From Pleurostoma richardsiae (Eukaryota > Ascomycota > Sordariomycetes > Calosphaeriales > Pleurostomataceae), in NCBI GenBank assembly GCA_030052745.1, contig JANBVO010000037.1:62001-126000 (forward strand): a DNA stretch of 64,000 nt, written 5' to 3'. Below, piece after piece: positions 34,589 through 46,496 of the stretch (positions are counted from its first letter, which is position 1; each line of letters opens with the position of its first letter). Under the pieces are notes generated by a model. It made no database searches. It saw only the letters and a list, made by a program, of their open reading frames with translations, and was not told the origin of the DNA. Made by a program: the position numbers and the translations under genes.

Positions 34589-35587
34589 ATGAGCGCCCCC
34601 CAGCTTAACAAGATCGCGGCGAACAGCCCGTCCCGCCAGAACCCCTCTGAGCTGGAGACCAGCATTGCTGGCGCTTTGTACGATCTCGAGACCAACACTG
34701 CCGATCTCAAGGTCGCCCTGCGGCCCCTGCAGTTCGTCTCTGCCCGTGAGGTGAGAAGCCGCTGAAGCACAAAGCCCATTGACGTGAAAGACTATGAATC
34801 CGCAAATCGCGAACCGATACCCTATTCCACCGAGTGCGACGGCTTGAGCGCCTTGGCGCCTCGAGCAGGTTGCGGTCCATCAATTCTCCTCGAGACGGCG
34901 TTGTGGATGTGCCTCGGTGGCTTCGGCTCCAAGAATCAGACATCAACGCCCCCGAAGAATGCGGATATCTACAAGAGCATGAAAAATCAGAAACAATACA
35001 ACAGCTCGTGGAATAGGACGGGAAGCGGTCCAAGGATTGTCAGCATCCTGGAGCTCGCATGCTGACTTGGGTCTTGATTAGATCGAAGTTGGCCACGGCA
35101 AGAAGGCAATTGTCATCTTTGTCCCCGTCCCTTCCCTGCAGGGCTTCCACCGCGTCCAGCAGCGGTAAGTCTTGTACATCACCTGACACTGCCCAGAGCG
35201 ACCATGCTGACCCTCGGCGACAGCCTCACCCGTGAGCTGGAGAAGAAGTTCTCCGACCGCCACGTCCTGATCCTGGCCTCGCGTCGCATCCTGCCCCGCC
35301 CCAAGCGGTCGACGCGCTCCCGCAACACCCAGAAGCAGAAGCGCCCCCGGTCCCGCACCCTGACCGCTGTGCACGACGCCGTCCTGACTGACCTCGTCTA
35401 CCCCGTCGAGATCGTCGGCAAGCGCATCCGCACCAAGGAGGACGGCAGCAAGACCCTCAAGGTCATCCTGGACGAGAAGGAGCGCGGCGGCGTCGACTAC
35501 AGGCTGGATACCTACTCGGAGGTCTACAAGCGGCTCACCGGCCGCGGTGTCGTCTTCGAGTTCCCCCAGACCTCGGCTGAGTACTAG
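34589..35587 (+). CDS. 40S ribosomal protein eS7
   Basis: Structural protein of the small ribosomal subunit. Model join(34589..34750,35082..35164,35224..35587), 202 residues, the usual length. The sequence follows eS7 throughout: [118 protein letters not shown] and the end [15 protein letters not shown]. Intron 1 is 331 nt, long for this genome; long first introns are common in ribosomal protein genes of moulds. Intron 2 is 59 nt. Highly expressed housekeeping gene; its 3' end faces the dynactin gene about 300 bp away. Confidence 0.97.
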
Positions 35588-35885
35588 GGTTAATCTAGAG
35601 CGGTATCTCGGGAGTTCCTGGTGAGAGTGGGTTGGTTCATGATATGCATTGATCGCGGGCAGTCAAAACGGGAATTATGGCGTCTTAAATAGCTTGTACA
35701 TCGGAATACAAGCTTTCGGTCTTGCTTGCAGCCAGAATATCATGCTCCTCCCACAAGATCTTACATCCGCGTCCTTGGGGTATCGTGACACTTGATATTG
35801 CCCTGCCAAACTTTATTGTTCCATTCGCCGTGCCTGTGCAGTTACTCTTAGGGTATCGTGATGACTTCTATGAATCAACGCTGAG

Positions 35886-37812
35886 CTACTCCTGGCTGAT
35901 GCGCCCAATGCCGAGCACACACCAGTACGCCATCTCCCTCTTCTCCCTGGCGTCCTTGTCCTTCCCCGCCGCCGTGCCCACCTCGTCATGCGCCGCGTCC
36001 GCCTCCCACTCAATGCGGACGAACATGGGTATCTCAAGTATATCCTCGTCCTCCCTCAGCGGGCCCAGGTCCACATCCTCCCCGTCCTTCTTCCCAGCCG
36101 CCAGCGCCTCCAGGCTCAGCGACGCCGGCACCACCTCAACGACCACGCTCACCCAGTTGCGGCCGCGCTCCCAGATCTTACCGGGCTCCGCCTGGTGGGC
36201 CTGGTGGTGGCCGTGGCCGCCGGCGCCGTCCTGCCTGGTGCTGCGGCGGCGGTCCTTGTCGCCGCCGTCCTTGAGCGCCTCGTCCCACACGTCCGTGTTG
36301 GCGTCGATCTCGAACTGCGGGCACAGCACGATCACCCTGCTGGCGAACCGGCCCGGCGTCGTGGCCGGCGTCGCGAGCGTCACCTTGACGCTCTCGAAGA
36401 TGGGATTCTTGAAGGTCAGCAGGTACTGCGCCGGCCGCAGCGGCGCGAGCAGCGGTTGGGGCACTGCGGACCCCACAGCCGTTGCGGACGACGATGACGG
36501 CGGCGCTGGCGACGACGAGAGCCGCCGGATGGATATGCTGGGTATGTAGCTCCCGGCCACCAGCCGGATGCGGAACCGCGTCGTGCCCACCTTGGCCTCG
36601 GGCTTGCTGATGATGTGCCTGCAGACGGGGCACCGCTTGGACCGCTTCGTGCGCAGCAGATACGGCACGGGCCGGAGCTCGTCGAGGAAGCGAGCGCGCC
36701 CGTGCAGCTCCGCCTCGCCGACGTTGGGCACCTGCCAGCCGCGCTGCTCCGCCGACGCCGTGCCCTCCCAGCCGGATCGTCGCAGCCGCGCGACGGTAGC
36801 GGCGGCGGCGTCCTCGTCGAGGTCGGCCACCTGCAGGCCCTCGTCCGCGTCGAGCGCCTCACGCATGGTCCTCACGCGCGTCTTGGCCCGCTTGTCCGCC
36901 AGGCCGCCGCCGGTGTAGAGGCTCATGATGCGCGAGAGCGAGCCGGGCGAGTTGAAGCCGAGGTCGCCCAGCGCCGAGATGCTGCCGGCGCCGCGCCCGT
37001 TCGACTCGGCCAGCTGCGCCTGGTAGAAGGAGCGGAGGTTGTAGAACTGCGTCTCGACGTCGAGGCCCTCCGCGTCCGGGACAACCTCCTTGGGTGCCTC
37101 AGAGATGGGCTCCAGGAGGGACGGGCCACCGGCCCCGCCGCCGCCGCCACCACCACTAGTGATTGTGACTACAGGGCCTGACACGCCCGCCGAGTCCTTA
37201 CGCCGGCTGGCGCTCTCCTTGCGCTCCTTGGGGGTCTGACGCGAGCGGCCGCCGTTGCGCAGGCGCTGTAGCTGCGAGTAGATGCCGTTCGGTTTGTCGA
37301 ACTTGAGGCCAACCTCAGAGGAGCTCCAGTTGCAGTAGGAGCAGGTCAGGGCGTAGGGACCCGAGGGCGGGGCGGGGGCATTGTCGGCGGCCAGTAGGGC
37401 AGGTGCGGGAGCCGTCTCGAGGCTCGTCACTGAGAGGGGGCCGATGCAGATCGGGCATTGGAAGCAGCTGCGGGTGCACCTGTGGGAAAGCCAACGGTCA
37501 GCATTATGGTACACGACGCGTGTGCACATAGACAGAGCGGTAGACGTGCCTGTTGCCTTCACTTTTGATGTTGCTTCCCGGCACCTCGAACAGGCAGTTG
37601 GGGCAGTAGTAGGTGACGATCTCTTCGGCGACGCATCGTGGGCAGCGGAGCTGGTGACAGTCTTCGCAGTACAGCAGGTACTCCAGGGGGTAGAGGCTGT
37701 AGTTGGAGCCCGGGGCGCGGGGGTCGAATGTGCGGTCGTCGTCTTCGACGTCGGCCTGGGCGGGATCGGAGCACGGGCACTGGAAGTACACGTACGGAGC
37801 TATTCCCGCCAT
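35886..37812 (-). CDS. Dynactin subunit 4 (p62)
   Basis: Pointed-end subunit of dynactin, the dynein activator in hyphal nuclear and vesicle movement; the Neurospora homologue is ro-2. Model complement(join(35886..37479,37550..37812)), 618 residues. The zinc-binding N-terminal part is clear: VYFQCPCSD at about 8-16, YCEDCHQLRCPRCVAEEIV and YYCPNCLFEVPGS at about 55-80, then NRCTRSCFQCPICIGPL and LTCSYCNWSS. A later CPVCRHIISKPEAK and FRIRLVAGSYIPSI also belong to the family. Intron 1 (37480-37549, 70 nt) begins with GC rather than GT (AG|GCACGT, ending CCCACAG, CTGAC branch). Only this junction gives the conserved GNRCTRSC reading, so it is a GC-AG intron. The linker at about 160-200 is Gly/Ser-rich. 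Confidence 0.92.
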
Positions 37813-40795
37813 GTTGTGCGTGTTGCGGGACTGATGCTGTGGTCGACGACGGCCTACGCCGTCTGGGCTGCAGTGGAGATTGGCTGGCAATCGGTGCCAG
37901 ATGCCGACGAAGCAGGTAGCAGAGGCGACGAGTGGCCGCGCGGCATGGACGTTTTCGTGTGAAACCGCCGTCCGTCAGGCGATGCTCTCGGTGTCTCGGT
38001 GTCTCGCAAGGGACAATGGAAACCTTGTCGGTGTGCTGTGGCAGAAGGAGAGGCGGCCCGGCGAGCTAAGGTCAGGTACGGTCACGGAGTACCTGTGCAG
38101 CAATTCTCCGAGCCGCTCAGCGCATAGACGGAGCCGAAAGGACCGTTGGCCCGAGCGTCCCGCCTCGGAACCGTTAAGGGTCCGTGATCTGCTTCTTGAA
38201 TATTGCGTTGCCTCAGACACGAACGATATCGCTCTCGCTATCTACGGAGAGACTCTCGGAAAGTATATTTTTCATTGTTTACGAGAGTTTCTATGCCTGC
38301 GGACCGCTGCCATCGAATCAGCCCGGGTTGTTGCGGATGTCGATCTACCAAGTCAACTACAATATTTGATGTCTCTCACCAGTCAAGATCAGTAGCACTG
38401 GCTTCTGCTGATAATCATTCTCAAAGCTTCAGGATCTTGCTCATTCGGGCGCGGGACTCCTTCGCCTGTTCCTACCGCGCGAGAGTAAGTCCCCTTTCTA
38501 TGGTCACGATGTGGTGCTGGCGGTGGGACAACAGTGACCGAACATGATAGAGACGATGACGGAGTACTCCGTACAGAGGTACATGTGCCTCTCTAACTAT
38601 TGCAGTTTCCAGCACTCAATGTCTCGGTTAGATCAGGCTCTTCACTGCCCGGTACCGCGCATGCAATACGACGGTACTCTTCCTCGCAACAGAGAGGACC
38701 AGCTCGGCAGAGCACGGGATGCCTTGCCGAACGATGCAGCTCCTTTCCGCCATCCTTCCGCCCCGGGGTTGCTTGTGTGCCCCGAACCATATCACCGGGA
38801 TACGTGCTTGGCGTTCTCCCAGATCTGAATCTTGCTGACGCGTCGTAGAGATGTGCAGCTTCTGAGACAGGTGCGTCCCACTCCTCGCTGCCCGCTTGCG
38901 TGCAGATCGTGAGACCTGCGGCCGCGACACGACATGTTCTACAACAGAGCCCCCGCCTCGGTAGTTCTTCCAGTTGGTGTTGTACTCCACGTTCCCCAGG
39001 AAATCCTTCAAGGCAACTGGGAAACCTGGGGTGAGACGAGTACGTTGGGTGTGGCTGACGGCTGATCGGAGATGTCACCGGCCGAACGGAGCATTATCTT
39101 GAATCCTCTTGGGGCTCGAGCACGGCTCATCACGAGCGTCATCTTAACCTCGAGCTTCATCAGTGAGCATCATCATAGAGTAGTAGAGAAGGACGTCATA
39201 AGAGCTGCGGGGGACATCTCGTTTGAAGTGCGACGACAGTAAGAAACTGCAGGTTGCTGGATCACCTTTGACGACTTGAACGCTCCAGTCTTCATTGTCA
39301 TTCCCACTCGCAGATCACGGATTGCAACATCTCGCAGAGCAGATCTGCAATAGGAGACTTGATCGGAAGTTGAGGCGGTCCCGAGCGAAGTTGCCCCCCA
39401 CGCGGGACGAAGTAGTCGTCGTACAGGCCGGTCGCTTCCGGAAGCAGCCCGAGAGTGCCGGGGTGACGTCTCCCAAAACTCTGTTGCTGTGAAACAATTG
39501 CCTTGACACGGGAAACGGCACACAGAAATGCGCTTCGTTGCTGGTTCGACTATCCCACCAGCTGCCGTCATGGCTTGATGCACATGCTGTAAATCGGCAT
39601 CTGACGCAGAAGATCATCATTTCCATTGCAGCCCTCGGCGGCGGCGGCCATCACTGGCGTCAATCCACGTCTGGCCTGGCGTTCGTTGGCGCTCTCTTGG
39701 TGCCCATCCGATTCCCCGTGCTGGCGAATCAGAGTGGCACCGATCCCAAGAGGCTGCAGCTGAACGCCGAGAGGTGCGTCAACGCGGCGATCCCCCCAAG
39801 GTCCGGGCGTCCTGGCGTGGAGGCCGGCCTGGATTTGCCCAGAACACCCCCACTAGGGTGGGCTCGGTGGCATTCTTATCGATAGTTTTGGGAGATTTCG
39901 CGATTCTTGCCTGGTCAGGGTCCAGCCTTCGAACCTATCGAGGAGCTCCTCCGTGGTTTTCTCCCCTCTGCCAGCGGGACTTTAGATCGGGAGGCCGTCC
40001 CTCCTTTTCTAGTGCAGAAAATTGCTGCTGCTGATGGTCCAGACACGGCTCCTGTTGCCGGAGCACGGATTCAGCTTATGCAATGGCCTGCCGTGTACCA
40101 ATGGCGCGGGAGCCCTGGCCGAATTTGGTCGAATTGCTGATGAGCTGCCAGCTCATACTGCCTCGTCGGGCAGGTTTATTGACCCAGGACCGAGCCTGGT
40201 TGGCTCTCGGTGCTAGCTATGCAGGCCCAGCTGCGGACCCCTGTTCGGGGGCTGCTGTGGGAGTCCGGCTCGGGATACAGCTGTGAAGCCACAACAGACC
40301 CTTGGCGCAACCCAAAGCAGCTCCACCGTCTTGTTCGAGGTACTACCACAGCGACTTGCTCACCGACTGAACAAGATGGATGCTCTTATCCACCCGCATA
40401 GAGGAGTGTGCCTGGGGCACAGGTGCATGAGCTTACGCCATGTCATAGACTCAAATGTTGTTTACCGTTATTGTTGTTGTCTCACTGGCTAGTGCCACCT
40501 CAAAAAGGGCTCCCGCTCCCGACGACTTTTCTTTGTCTGTCTATTCCCAACTGTCTCCGGATAATGAAAGAGCTCCCCGACAAGGTCTCTCCCTCGGTAG
40601 GAGAGAAACCCGAACGACGCCACATGCACCTGCTTGCGGGGATCGACAGCCATCCCTGTTGACGTAGGTAGCCTACGCAGCCACAGGATTGATTGGCGGC
40701 GGCGACGGCTCTGGAGACCCCGAGCCGGCGCTATTGATTTCGCTCAGCTGGCGGGGAGCCGAGACCTGGCTAGGTGACGGTCGTCCCGATATACA
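37813..40795. other. 3.0-kb gene-poor stretch
   Basis: Between the divergent starts of dynactin p62 and the large conserved protein. Frames up to 171 codons occur on both strands, but they overlap each other, lack recognisable domains and do not join by good splice sites. I could not support any gene here. It may hold promoters, 5' untranslated exons, a non-coding RNA or degenerate sequence. Confidence 0.4.
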
Positions 40796-43651
40796 ATGGA
40801 GGGGAACCCCTCAAGCCCGAGCTGCTCTCCCGATGACCAGCAGATCCCCGACAGCATTGAAGCTCGCGACTTCGCCGTCTCCGTCGAAGGGCGGCCCTGC
40901 TCACCGAGCTGCAAAGCGACAAAGTTCGGCGACCTGATGGACGGGCGAGTGCCGCGGCAGGCTGAGGTGAAGAGGTGGGACGGGGCGGCGAGGACTTGCT
41001 CCGCATGGGATGGTCTGAGGAGAGTAAGTATTATCCAAGCTGCAGTACTTTAGGCTGCAGTACTTCGGGTTGCTAGAGCATTGCTCCGCTCCTCTTCTAT
41101 ATCGAGACGTTCAACTTACGCGCAGCGCAGGATCCTGAACTGTGGTTTAAGAACGGCAATTGCTTCGTTCATCTGTACGGCCGCGGCCAGTCACGAAGAG
41201 GCCCAGCGTTTAAGGTGCCCTTCTCTGCACTCATATCCGCCAAGTGCCAGCCTCTCGTCAAGCAGTTCATCCTGCAAGATGTCGCAGAGTCTCCGTCTCC
41301 CACGTCGAGCGACTGCGAGGCCGACCTATGGAGCCGGGCGAGCCTCGCCCGAAAGGTCGAGTTGTACATTCCTGCGCCGCCTATGAGCAGCAAGGATCAG
41401 GCCCTACAGTACCATCTGGCGACCCGGAATCTCTTCGCCTGGGTCTTTCGGCGGTCAGTGGTGGGCGACCATCTCGGCAGTGCCCTGGTAGGTCTCCTAA
41501 GCAGCATGCAAGAGTTCCGTTCTGCGGATGCGACCAACGTCGAGGATCTGTTGAGCTACCTTGACGAGGAGGGCTACCTCGACGTCCGTAACCAGCCGAA
41601 CCACGCTCTTGCTGTCCTGCACCTAGCCGAGTCCTTCCAGTTGAGAGATCTCTATATCCATGCGTTCGCCCACTGTGCCGGCATGAGTGACCGCCTATTC
41701 ATGAGCTCGGAATACCAGGTAAGAGAACGCGGCAAGCTATGCTCGGCTTCTTCCCTTAATTCTAACTCCTTTGCAGCAAATAAGCTCAGTCTCGCGGAAA
41801 CTGATACGACGAGCCCGGGTCGACATGGATCTCCGACTGGGCCTTGCCGGTACCATGCTGAGGACATTCCTCGAGGATGATTTGGACGAAGCCCATCTGG
41901 GTCTCGCACCCGGAGCCAGAGCACATCTGGATCGCTTCAGGGCATACATCCAAGGCTTCTACATGACGAAACTGGGATACTACCCGCCGCCTTCGACCGA
42001 TGCGAGGGCCGCGATCTTTGAACCGCTGATCTACCGCGTGATGAGGGAAGACTTTGAGGGCCTGTACGAATACATCGTCGACGAGAACTTCACGACGGCC
42101 GAGAGCAGTCCCTTTCTCGCGCAAGGGGGCTTGTGCACGGTGCAGAGCGTGCACTCCTTCGATCTGCGCCACAAGTTCAAGTCGCTCGACCACCCCCTAC
42201 CACTGCTCCCCGAGCCGAGAGCGCAATCATCCCGCGACTCGCGCCGCATGTCTTGGCTGTCGAGACCCGACAAGCTCAGCCCCGACCGGCGCCTCGTGGA
42301 GCATGCGGCGCTCCTAAAGGCCACTAACAAACGGAGGATGGATTTGTTGCGGAACGACCTGGTGCTAGCGTACCGCAGCTTCGAAGAGAACATGGTTTTC
42401 GCGCCGCTGAAGGTGGACAAGGCCGAGAAGGTCAGCCAGGCGGACGGGAGGAAAGTGCGGTGGATCCTCATATACGCCGTGTACCAGACCCTGCGGAGCT
42501 GCACGGAGGTACCGCCGGAGGTCAGGGACGTTGAGGGCACGTCGTATCATCTCGCCGTATCCACCGATTCGCTGCCCCCTTGGAAGGAAGAGCCGGTCCA
42601 GTCCCTGCTACCGCGACATATGGACGATGTGACACGCCTGCCATCATCTTCGACAGCATGGTCTTCTGTCCCCGCGACATTGCCAGAAGAGCCGCGCATG
42701 CTGGAGATCAAGCCCGACATCGACTACTCCGCGCTGACGCACCGCGCCAGCGCGCATGAGCGGCCGGCTACCCGCGACATCTCCTCTGGCCCGCCTGTGG
42801 TGCCTCCCCGGTCGATGAGCCTGTCGGCAGGGCTCGACAGGGCGGGAACCATCCGCCGGTCCTTTAGTCGCTTCACCGGGCAGAACCGCCGCGAGTCGAT
42901 GCCGGTGCAGAACCACAGCCGCAGACCGTCTTACCACGAGATTGTAGTGCTTGGCTATGGGAATGGCACGAATGTCGTGCACATCTCCGCGCACAACGAT
43001 GGCGACAACAACGATCACGGGGACGCAGTGCCCCATCTCCCCGCTGAGCTAGCAGCACCGGCAAGCCGATCGGTCTCGACGTCTTCCAGCTCAAGCACCG
43101 GTTCCGCGGCGAGCGCCAGCTCGTCGCTCGTGGCCGAGAGTCCGCGGACCGACTACAGCAGCTCGACCTGGGCCGGCAGCCGCCGTGGCAGCCTCGCCGA
43201 CCAGGCCGACGGCGCCGCCGAGAAGGAGGACGAGGCATGCTACCACACCCTCCCGCGGCGGACGTTCAGCCCCTCCTCCATCGAGGCGCTGCTGGCCATG
43301 CCCGGATCCAAGGACGACACCGCCCTCACCCCGCCGCCGCCGGCCCTGCCGCGGCGCAGCAGCAAGCGGCTCAGCAACATCATCCCCAACGGCGGCGGCG
43401 ACGGGCGCGCCTCCCTGTTCACGCCGCCGCCGCTGCGCATCCGCAAGGAGCGGATGGTGGCGTCGCTGCCGGAGAACCCGGACGAGTGGACGGAGGTGCA
43501 GGTCGTGCTGGACGCGGAGTGCGAGCGGCTGGCGAGGAGGAGGTGCAGCGATGGTCTGGCGGCGGCGGCGGCGGACGATATCATGCCCGCGTGGGAGCAG
43601 TTTGCGGACTTGGGCGGGCTGTGTCCTGCTCTCCCGATAGGGAGGAGGTAG
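40796..43651 (+). CDS. Large conserved fungal protein (possibly DUF8004)
   Basis: Model join(40796..41023,41077..41718,41777..43651), 914 residues; introns of 53 and 58 nt, phase 0, GTAAGT/GTAAGA donors. Residues about 80-290 form an ordered segment (FYIETFNLRAAQDPELWFKN, ALQYHLATRNLFAWVFRRS, LLSYLDEEGYLDVRNQPNHA, LHLAESFQLRDLYIHAFAHC) like those of an ascomycete-specific family of unknown function; I recall a domain of the DUF8004 type but cannot confirm it. Residues 290-610 stay ordered, with LGLAPGARAHLDRFRAYIQG, FYMTKLGYYPPP and WILIYAVYQTLRSCTEVPPE. The last 300 residues are Ser/Pro/Ala-rich, low complexity and basic in places, typical of a disordered tail. No signal peptide or membrane helix is seen. 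It may be cytosolic, with a signalling or scaffold role, but nothing shows this directly. Confidence 0.85.
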
Positions 43652-44875
43652 GCATTGCCTTATAATTATTACACGGGAGAAAAGGGCGGTTGGAGCGCAG
43701 AGCTGGGGTGATGGGACAAAGGAGCTCCATAATGGGGCTGCCTTGCTCCAGGGGGCGCCAGCCGCTGACGCCCGGCCTACTACGGGCCTTGTTATCCTTT
43801 GTCTTGTGTGTGTTTTTATTATTTCCAGATACCCCAAGCGATATTCGGTCCTTAATGCTCTCCTTTGGCGCTTGTGGGATCGGTCGAGGTGGATTGGTCC
43901 CGACGTCCAGTCTTTCCCGCCTGCTGGGTGGTTTTATGTATTATATCATATACATGGGTATTTACGAACGTTAACGCCGTCTACCTATCACGAATATGCG
44001 AGACATGGGAAAACGGGATGGCATGCCACAGCACAGATCTCCTTTCTCTACCTCAGCTTGCGTGCGGCCGGACTGTTCTCTCCAGCAAAACTAGTCGAAC
44101 AGGATCATGACCGTCGATGTCACCGTTAATCAGCTTGGAGACGCAAAGAATAATATCGAAGAGGCGAAGGAGTTGCTAGACCTGAGCAGGCTGTGTTGTA
44201 ATATGCTAGATAGGGTGCACTGAGTCCGCAGTACGGATGGCCTCACCTATCCCCTGGCCAGGGTCATCTGCATGGCGAGGGGGCGCCGGCCTTTCTGCGG
44301 CCAGCGTCCGTCGTCCCCATGTCTCATCTGGTGCTGCACTTCGCGGTCTTTCCTCATGAATCAAATTAAAGCAGAAGTGAGCGTCTGTGGTGGCGGGTGC
44401 CGAACACACTTCAGGTCAAACCCGGACATCGTGGAGGAGCTGGCATAGGAAAACGTGGCCGATCGGAGGACAACAACAATCGACAAGACGCGAGTTCAAC
44501 TCCCGCACCGGAGAAAAACACCATACAGGCAGGTTTTTCGGCGCCGACCTCCCCCCGAATGGTGAGGCGTGCGAACTTTTTGCCCTCTTCTTTTCACATC
44601 GCGGGGTCAGGCGTATGGATGGGTTTGTCGTGCTACGTAGCAGCCATGGTCTCTTTTTCTAGCATGTCGTGACTTCCAACAGTTGCCCAGCGCGCCTGGA
44701 AAGCAAATCAAGACGTGGTATGTATGTAGCGCATGGATAGATACACATCGTACACTCTGGCAGCAGAGGCTCGCTCTCTTTTGTTCCTCGTTCCCCACGT
44801 CTCCCGGCATTATCATTACTAGTACGTGCCATCATAGCTCTCGCGACTCGACCCTGGTGACCACCCTGAGAGACA
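43652..44875. other. Convergent intergenic region, no supported gene
   Basis: Lies between the 3' ends of the large conserved gene and the EXPERA-like gene. The open frames here are short and unrecognised. A tRNA-like T-arm pattern near 44495-44515 was examined and rejected. Confidence 0.4.
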
Positions 44876-45732
44876 TCACTCGCTCTTGACGGTCTTGGAG
44901 TCGCCAGACGCGAGGGTCAGACCATCGATGATCTCGCCGCCGAGCTGATAGATGAGGTAGGACGGCAAGACGATCCACGCGCCGCTGCAGACACACCACC
45001 TGGTCAGCACTGCAGCGTGGCATTAGAGAAGAGGCAACTCACTTGGGGATGATCCAGAGGAACACCAAGTCGAAGGCGCTATTGTGACCGATGTTGTCGA
45101 AACCGGAGAAGTACTCGTTCAGCCCTGCGCAGCATCACCGTCAGCACCACCGTATGGAAGTACAGCTTGCGCACACAAAGAGGCGCGCAGAAATACTCAC
45201 AGTACAGCACCGTCTTGCTGACCGTCATGACCGCCGCCGAGAAGCCGATCAGCACCGCCCACGCGGCCCTGCGCCCGACGACCGCCCTCCTTGCCTTCTT
45301 CTCCTTCCTCCCGCCCTCCGCCTCCACGGCGCCGGCGCCCCCGCCGCCCGCGAACCACAGGTACCAGTACGCGGCGTACATCGCCGTCTCCAGCGCGTTG
45401 AGCGAGCCCTGCGCGGCGGTGAACCCGCTGTGCGCGTTCCACGCCTTCCACCCGTACACGTGGTCGATCGTGCCGTACAGCTCGTAGGGCACCCACAGTG
45501 GCCAGTGCAGCGCGCCGCCGGGCATGGTGTGCGGGCGCAGCAGCACGTAGAGGGTGTCCCAGGCCACGAGGGGCAGCGAGACCGCCAGCCAGAGGAGGGT
45601 CAGCGTCGTGGGCGTGTGGGACCAGGGAGGCGTCGCGGCAGCGGAGGAGTGCGAGGCGCGGGAGGAGCGGTGAGGGGTCGTCGGGGGGAGGCCCGGGGTG
45701 AGGGCGACGGAGGAGGAGCGCGTGGCGACCAT
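44876..45732 (-). CDS. EXPERA / emopamil-binding-like membrane protein
   Basis: Model complement(join(44876..44984,45043..45124,45201..45732)), 240 residues; introns of 58 and 76 nt. Four predicted membrane helices: LTLLWLAVSLPLVAWDTLYV, SLNALETAMYAAYWYLWF, WAVLIGFSAAVMTVSKTVLY, and AFDLVFLWIIPNGAWIVLPS across exon 2/3. The DTLYVLLRPHTMPGGALHWP segment, the YGTIDHVYGWKAW motif and the EYFSGFDNIGH-LWIIPNG end fit the EXPERA superfamily, which includes the sterol isomerase EBP and the TM6SF and TMEM97 groups. The key acidic and aromatic residues of EBP-type isomerases cannot be aligned with certainty, so catalysis is not claimed. It likely resides in the endoplasmic reticulum. The N-terminal 45 residues are Ser/Thr/Pro-rich and disordered. 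Confidence 0.75.
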
Positions 45733-46496
45733 CTTTATGGTGTCTGATGCGATTTTTGGCTGTCGCCGTGGTCGTTTGCGGGTCGCAATGGACTGTCGAT
45801 GGTCGGGAGACTCTTAGAGGAACTGTGTTTTTTTTCCGGCGTGTTTAGGTCTGAGAGAGGTGTCGTCTGCTCATCTTTGTCCTCTCGGGCTGCTGACTGC
45901 TAGGCTAGACGGGGCAGGCCGTGTTAGACCTAATACGTAAGGAGTCGCGTCGCAGTCGTCGCCCGACACGGAAGCTCAGCGTTCCGGCTAAAACGTGTGG
46001 TGTGTTGTTGTGGTGTCGCGCCGGGAAGACACCGCGGGGAAAGTGGGCCAGCCAGCCCGGCGCCTCTCTCCCCCTGCTGGAGAACTGATCCAAATCAACA
46101 GGCATTCCTGCGCTTGCGCTGGCCAAGAACCTCCAGTCTCAGCCCTTTTGGGGCCAATTGCGATGCTATTCTCGTAAGGCTGAAAACGGCGCCAGCCAGA
46201 GGCAGCGATGTCTATAAGAAAACTTCAATCAGTCGGGGCTCCGTCCTGCAGGATCGGCCCTCTTCCAAGTCATACTCATGAATGCTCGGTCAACTCAGAC
46301 ATCACGGCGATATCCTTTCCATTCCTAATTCCCTCTCTAAGTCTATGGCGTACCTCAAGGCATCGTCGAGGCATGTTGGCAACTTGAGCTACTCTCCCCT
46401 TCACTAACCTTTACCGAGCAGTGAATACACCTACCTTTCCTCCCTCAACTCCATGCAGATAACGGCTATGTTACAACCTCACCAGGCCTTCAAAGC
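45733..46496. other. Intergenic, no supported gene
   Basis: Upstream of the EXPERA-like gene and downstream of the subtilase. No coding signal recognised. Confidence 0.4.

Noticed and set aside
38593-39583. Two minus-strand frames of 161 and 136 codons as a possible spliced gene
   Set aside because: No compatible splice sites and no recognisable sequence; they overlap equally long frames on other strands.
43091-43837. 248-codon minus-strand frame and overlapping Arg/Pro-rich frames
   Set aside because: Antisense to the low-complexity, GC-rich 3' part of the large conserved gene.
44393-44522. tRNA-like T-arm pattern (GAGTTCAACTCCCGC)
   Set aside because: No matching acceptor stem, D-arm or anticodon stem could be placed upstream at tRNA spacing.
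45091-45747. 218-codon + strand frame
   Set aside because: Shadow of the EXPERA-like gene; Arg/Gly-rich and lacking any family pattern.
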